From assembly GCA_029747585.1 (NCBI GenBank), contig JAPEVF010001260.1:1-11774 (forward strand): 11,774 bases of DNA, given 5' to 3'. Source of the stretch: Pleurotus djamor. Its lineage: Eukaryota; Basidiomycota; Agaricomycetes; Agaricales; Pleurotaceae. The number at the start of each line of letters is the position of its first letter. Position 1 is the first letter of the stretch. The position numbers and the translations under genes are program-made. Below the pieces are notes generated by a model. It ran no database searches. It saw only the letters and a list, made by a program, of their open reading frames with translations, and had not been told where the DNA came from. Of this stretch, positions 8,682 to 11,774 are shown one piece after another.

Positions 8682-9893
8682 GCAGTACGACGTGCAAGAG
8701 CTTGCTGCCCAGCGAACTGACGGAACTTTGTCAAACCATCGCCAGGAGGTAAGAGGGCATAATATGGGGCGATCCACGGAAGATACCCTAGGATTAGACC
8801 CGGCCTGAAAAGTGAAAGTGAGCAGCGAAGCTGGAAGCAGAGCTAGGAGGAAATCCTGGGACTAACAGGAGCCCGCCGTCGAGTATTTTGAGAAGACCGT
8901 CCTTGTCGCCGTCCCGCATCATTTCTGGCCCACCACCAAATCTACGAATATGAATATTATATCCGACTGTACTTGTGCATATCGGTGGGGGGACGTACCC
9001 CATATCGCTCATGAAATCATAGCTGTAAAGGAGTAACTTGAAGAAAGGAGGGGAAGTAGTCGACGGTCTACTCACGTGAAGTAGCCAATCCATTCAGAGA
9101 GATCAACCGGCCCTGTCTGCTGCGCGAGGTAATTTGCTAGCTGCCTCACTCGATTCATCAGGATCCCTTCGTAGTCTTTCAGTGCTGTCGTGCTCAGGCC
9201 TCGGCTCCATGGTCGCCGACGCCGAGCGTGTTCTTGGACGTCTTGTACCCCAATCAAGCTGCTTGTTTTCATGGACGCTTGACGGCCTTTCCAAGCTATG
9301 CCCAAATGAGCAAGGGTACTGTCCAAAGCTGGCAAAACTGACATGGGCCCTTGGGGAGTTCTTTAGCTCCCAGAAGAGGATTGATGGCCTCTGGGTCGAT
9401 GATGGAAAGGTCATTGGGACCTAAGGGGACCAATTCAGTATAGGATCAATTATCAAAGTCGCTTGACGAGCAGCCCACCGATTCTGACAACTTCACCATA
9501 CTTGCTATGTAGTTCCCGATTCCAGATGTGTTGCTTTCCGGACGTTGCGATCCATGCAGGCCACAGTTTCGTGACCTTAGCGAGGACTGGCCCAGGATAC
9601 TTGGCGAGGGGATGAAAGGGAGAAATTCGATAGAAAACGACCGACAGGAGCACGGTTCCCATATAGATGGTCAGCGCTTTTAGGAGTACGTTGATGGATG
9701 GGTAGGGTGTCGATACGAGGCACAAGATGATTGGAGTGACGACGAGGGACATTAGATGAGCGAGCGGATGGTCTGGCTCGAAGTGGTGGAAGAAGAGGTA
9801 GCAAAGCTAAGGATGGGTAGGATCACGTAGAATTCGGCATCATAGAAAACTATATGGACTTACCAGCCCGCCAACGACAAAAACAAGTCCCAT
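8680..9893 (-). pseudogene. Cytochrome P450, N-terminal half (gene split by transposon)
   Basis: Minus-strand exons: 9893-9864, 9806-9479, 9420-9343, 9295-9076, 9022-8999, 8941-8867 and 8804-8680, the last cut by the transposon. Introns are 57, 58, 47, 53, 57 and 62 nt with consistent phases. I chose the ATG at 9893-9891 because a GTAAGT donor follows ten codons later and the next exon continues an unbroken hydrophobic N-terminus. That region (LCYLFF, later LLKALTIYMGTVLLSVVFY) looks like ER membrane segments. Then come the proline-rich hinge HPLAKYPGP, SKYGEVVRIGPNDLSIID, HARRRRPWSRGLST (C-helix region), LSEWIGYFTYDFMSDM and FGGGPEMMRDGDKDGL. The last exon reads YLPWIAPYYALLPPGDGL, then ALARRTA, and breaks. 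Similar Agaricomycete proteins are often named 'high nitrogen upregulated cytochrome P450 monooxygenase 2', from memory. Without the haem-binding half it cannot be functional. Confidence 0.9.
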
Positions 9894-9947
9894 GCTGGAA
9901 GAGGGAGGGAAATATCAGGCCTTCAGACCATGCCAAAGCCAACACTG

Positions 9948-9955
9948 ATTTAATA
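9948..9955 (-). promoter_or_regulatory. TATA-like element of the P450 gene
   Basis: TATTAAAT on the minus strand, about 55 bp upstream of the chosen P450 ATG, a plausible distance for a fungal promoter. Short AT words are common, so support is modest. Confidence 0.35.
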
Positions 9956-10751
9956 GTCGCCGGAAGCTAGCACGGTGCGTTCAAAGAAGCGAGACTGACC
10001 GCCTGTGCGTCTACATGGACACTCTTACTGAGTAAGCCCACGAATGATAGGCTAGTTTTGCATCTTCGGGCACGGCGAACATTTGGAGGCAAAGCCCGAG
10101 CCACTAATACATCTGACTTGCTAGAAGAAAGCACCCGAGTGAGGAAGTCAGGGCCTGCGAGAAGTGTTCCAGAGATAGCAGGCCCTTCGGGCTCAGCAGA
10201 GGTGACATCGACTCAAGCAGCGAGAGTAGAAGTTTCTACGATATTGAGTATGACGTTGCAGAAGACCTTAGTGGCTCGTTGATGGGATGAGAGGAAGCAA
10301 GCCCGTGAGTGCGTGATTCCCCAATGTTGATTAGCGAAGTTCGTTGACCGAGGTTTCGTGAGCCGCCCGAAGAGCCATTCGCGCACGCAAGTAATCTAGG
10401 ATGAATGTGCCTTTCCAGACGAAAGATAAGTTGGACCACTCATTCATTTCTCAGGATGAACAGTAAGGGTTTCCCCGAGCTGATTTGCTGACACCGAGTA
10501 CGGGCCTGACCGCAGCCAAATGTAAGAGTTGATAGAGCTGGAGTAAGGTCATGGAACGTATTAATAATGTGCGTAGGGGATGTGAGAGTTTTCTTGTTCA
10601 TGCCTAGGGACAAAAGATAAGAGACAAGTTCCTCTGAGACAGGAGATCAATCAGGAGCCCCTGGATGAGAAAAATGCAGATTCGGCGTTGTTTGCGACAA
10701 CTCGAGTATCACGGAGGGAGGAAGGCAGGAAAGAATCTATAGAAGAAAAGA

Positions 10752-10765
10752 ACAATTATAATTGT
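10752..10765. repeat. 14-bp AT-rich palindrome, ACAATTATAATTGT
   Basis: A perfect palindrome about 115 bp beyond the stop of the small minus-strand gene. It could be part of a 3' end signal or simply chance in AT-rich DNA. Confidence 0.4.
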
Positions 10766-10878
10766 ACATAATGTTGTTATCTTGAAATGATGCCAATGGA
10801 ATAAGTCAGAACGAAGTGTCATGGCGTCATGGAGTACCAATCATAGCAAAAGAGAAAAGAAAACGGTGTCTAATGAGC

Positions 10879-11535
10879 TCAACGCCCTGCCAAGTATCTG
10901 TGTCACTTCGACTCAAGCTCAAACTATGCTCCTTAGCTCCTCAAGCTTCTTCAACCTTTAGAACCGTTGCGCAACCTTACCTTCTAGTGGGGGATTCCGT
11001 GATGCCAATTCTCCGCTTCCAGGCTTCGCCCCAGCCTTGTCCATAGGACCTAGACCACCAATCTCCCACCTCGGGTTCCCATGATACCAGGAGAAGTGGC
11101 CTTCCTTACAGCCGCACTCTCCCCAACTACAGAAGCATTACGGCGAGCCGACCGCGTCGATGACTGCGCGAAAGGATCTGAGTTCGTCGAGCTGAGAGCT
11201 GCACCATTCGTGTGCTCTGATGCTTCCGCGGATGACCAGTTGACATACGGCGCCGATGTGGGGTAAGCACCCGATGGGACTTCGTGGAACGTATTTGAGG
11301 GATCAGGTTGGCATACGACGTATGTTTTTGAGTTGATGAACGCGTCGTAGCTAGCCTCGTCGCTGTCTTTAGTGTAGATGGATGAGGCATTGGCTGAAGG
11401 TAGGGGAGGTGATGTCAGCGGAGACGAGTTGCCGAGCACCGCGAATGGCGAGTGAAATGTGCGGACCGGAGCCGGTCGTATTGAACGTGAGACAGTGGTC
11501 GCACATCGAGACATCGAGCGGAGGGTGCTGTTCAT
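10879..11535 (-). CDS. Hypothetical mitochondrial-type protein with apparent frameshift
   Basis: The frame opens at ATG 11535-11533 and runs 161 residues to TAG 11052-11050. The first ~30 residues (MNSTLRSMSRCATTVSRSIR and on) are rich in Arg, Ser and Thr with no acidic residue, as in a mitochondrial presequence. The body includes YDAFINSKTYVVCQPDPSNT, EVPSGAYPTSAPYVNW, then RRNASVVGESAAVRKATSPG and IMGTRGGR. Just after GGR another frame gives GGLGPMDKAGAKPGSGELAS, then RNPPLE, with a GTAAGG donor at 10980 and a CAG acceptor ending at 10887, leading in phase to a TGA at 10881-10879. This continuation resembles what I recall as the C-terminus of conserved basidiomycete proteins of unknown function. 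A one-base loss between about 11064 and 11060 would explain the break, either a sequencing error or a real mutation. If the TAG is genuine, the gene is 11050-11535. A CT-rich tract (11566-11584 on this strand) and a good AACGATGA start context support the start. Confidence 0.62.
11059..11063 (-). other. Suspected one-base deletion point
   Basis: Between the codons for GGR (ending 11062) and the alternative-frame GGT codon starting at 11059 there are five bases (AGATT, 11064-11060) where three or six would keep the frame. See the gene entry for the reading on either side. Confidence 0.4.
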
Positions 11536-11774
11536 CGTTGGAGACGGCGACAACGATGTGAGAATGGACAGAGAGAGAGGTTGAGAAGTGGTTGGGAGAA
11601 ATTGGGGGGGACTGGNNAATCNGNNNTTCCATGANTATNCTNNAANTNCNNCAACANNCGCTGCGCGTATAGCGTTTGGAGCAGCTACTGGATCCACCCC
11701 GTCAATGACAACGCTATCAAAAGGAATTGCTTCATTTGTTTCGGGAAGTGCTTCATTCGGTTCCATAGAACCAT
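11536..11774. other. Gene leader, N-rich stretch and unassigned window end
   Basis: 11536-11600 is the leader and promoter side of the small mitochondrial-type gene, with a CT-rich tract on its coding strand. 11616-11659 contains scattered N bases. 11660-11774 is open on both strands: the minus frame reads MEPNEALPETNEAIPFDSVV, the plus frame ARIAFGAATGSTPSMTTLSK. I recognise neither and cannot tell which, if either, is coding. The N stretch may mark a poorly resolved join. Confidence 0.4.

Larger units (their letters stand above)
9894..10878. other. Intergenic region upstream of the P450, no supported gene
   Basis: About 985 bp. It contains the P450 promoter next to 9894 and, near 10879, the 3' flank of the small minus-strand gene. 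Open stretches of 60-90 codons occur at 10058-10282 (plus) and overlapping on the minus strand, but none shows a recognisable motif or splice pattern. A 14-bp palindrome is listed separately. Confidence 0.5.

Noticed and set aside
8608..8808. Plus-strand 66-codon frame across the right transposon end
   Set aside because: It crosses the TIR and runs antisense to P450 exon 7; its repeated ALKALKAL peptide is just the GAAAGCCCT tandem repeat.
883..9893. Two separate partial P450 genes flanking a transposon
   Set aside because: The fragments do not overlap in the P450 fold, share strand and order, and join in frame exactly at the TIRs.
10058..10282. Plus-strand 74-codon frame and overlapping minus-strand frames at 10058-10439
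   Set aside because: No family motif, no splice structure and open frames on both strands; chance frames in the P450 upstream region are more likely.
11536..11766. N-terminal extension of the small minus-strand protein to 11766
   Set aside because: It would run through the N-rich patch; the ATG at 11535 has a CT-rich leader, a good start context and begins a mitochondrial-type presequence.
1..11774. CRISPR arrays, tRNA or rRNA genes
   Set aside because: No regularly spaced repeat array, cloverleaf or rRNA-like sequence was seen; the direct repeats present are subterminal transposon motifs.

Overview
The window looks like nuclear DNA of a basidiomycete fungus, most likely an Agaricomycete. 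Genes are cut by many short introns (about 47-94 nt, GT..AG), there is a fungal membrane cytochrome P450, and the transposase has the signature motifs of the Agaricomycete Plavaka (KDZ-related, CMC-like) DNA transposons. All calls come from reading the sequence and from recalled family motifs; no search was run.

Layout: (1) positions 3-683, plus strand: end of an unknown, low-complexity, probably nuclear protein. (2) 883-1941, minus: the C-terminal half of a P450. (3) 1942-8679: a DNA transposon of about 6.74 kb with short terminal inverted repeats, repeat-rich ends and two divergent genes. These are an eight-exon Plavaka-type transposase (minus, 2669-5931) and a six-exon accessory gene (plus, 6152-8279) for a 612-residue protein with a basic N-terminus, a core I recall as DUF6532-like and an acidic tail. 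(4) 8680-9893, minus: the N-terminal half of the same P450. (5) 9894-10878: about 1 kb with no gene I can support. (6) 10879-11535, minus: a small protein with a mitochondrial-type presequence and an apparent one-base frameshift near its C-terminus. (7) 11616-11659: scattered N bases, then about 115 bp of unclear origin at the window edge.

The central result is that the two P450 fragments are one gene. The coding sequence of the right fragment stops exactly at the right inverted repeat and that of the left fragment resumes exactly at the left one. Removing the element and one copy of the target duplication gives a single in-frame exon and an 11-exon, roughly 557-residue P450 with all expected motifs. 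The element therefore sits in a coding exon of an otherwise intact P450 gene. Its transposase is open throughout except for one N in a homopolymer run; ignoring that N makes the exon total a multiple of three and gives 952 residues. Together these point to a recent, possibly still active insertion.
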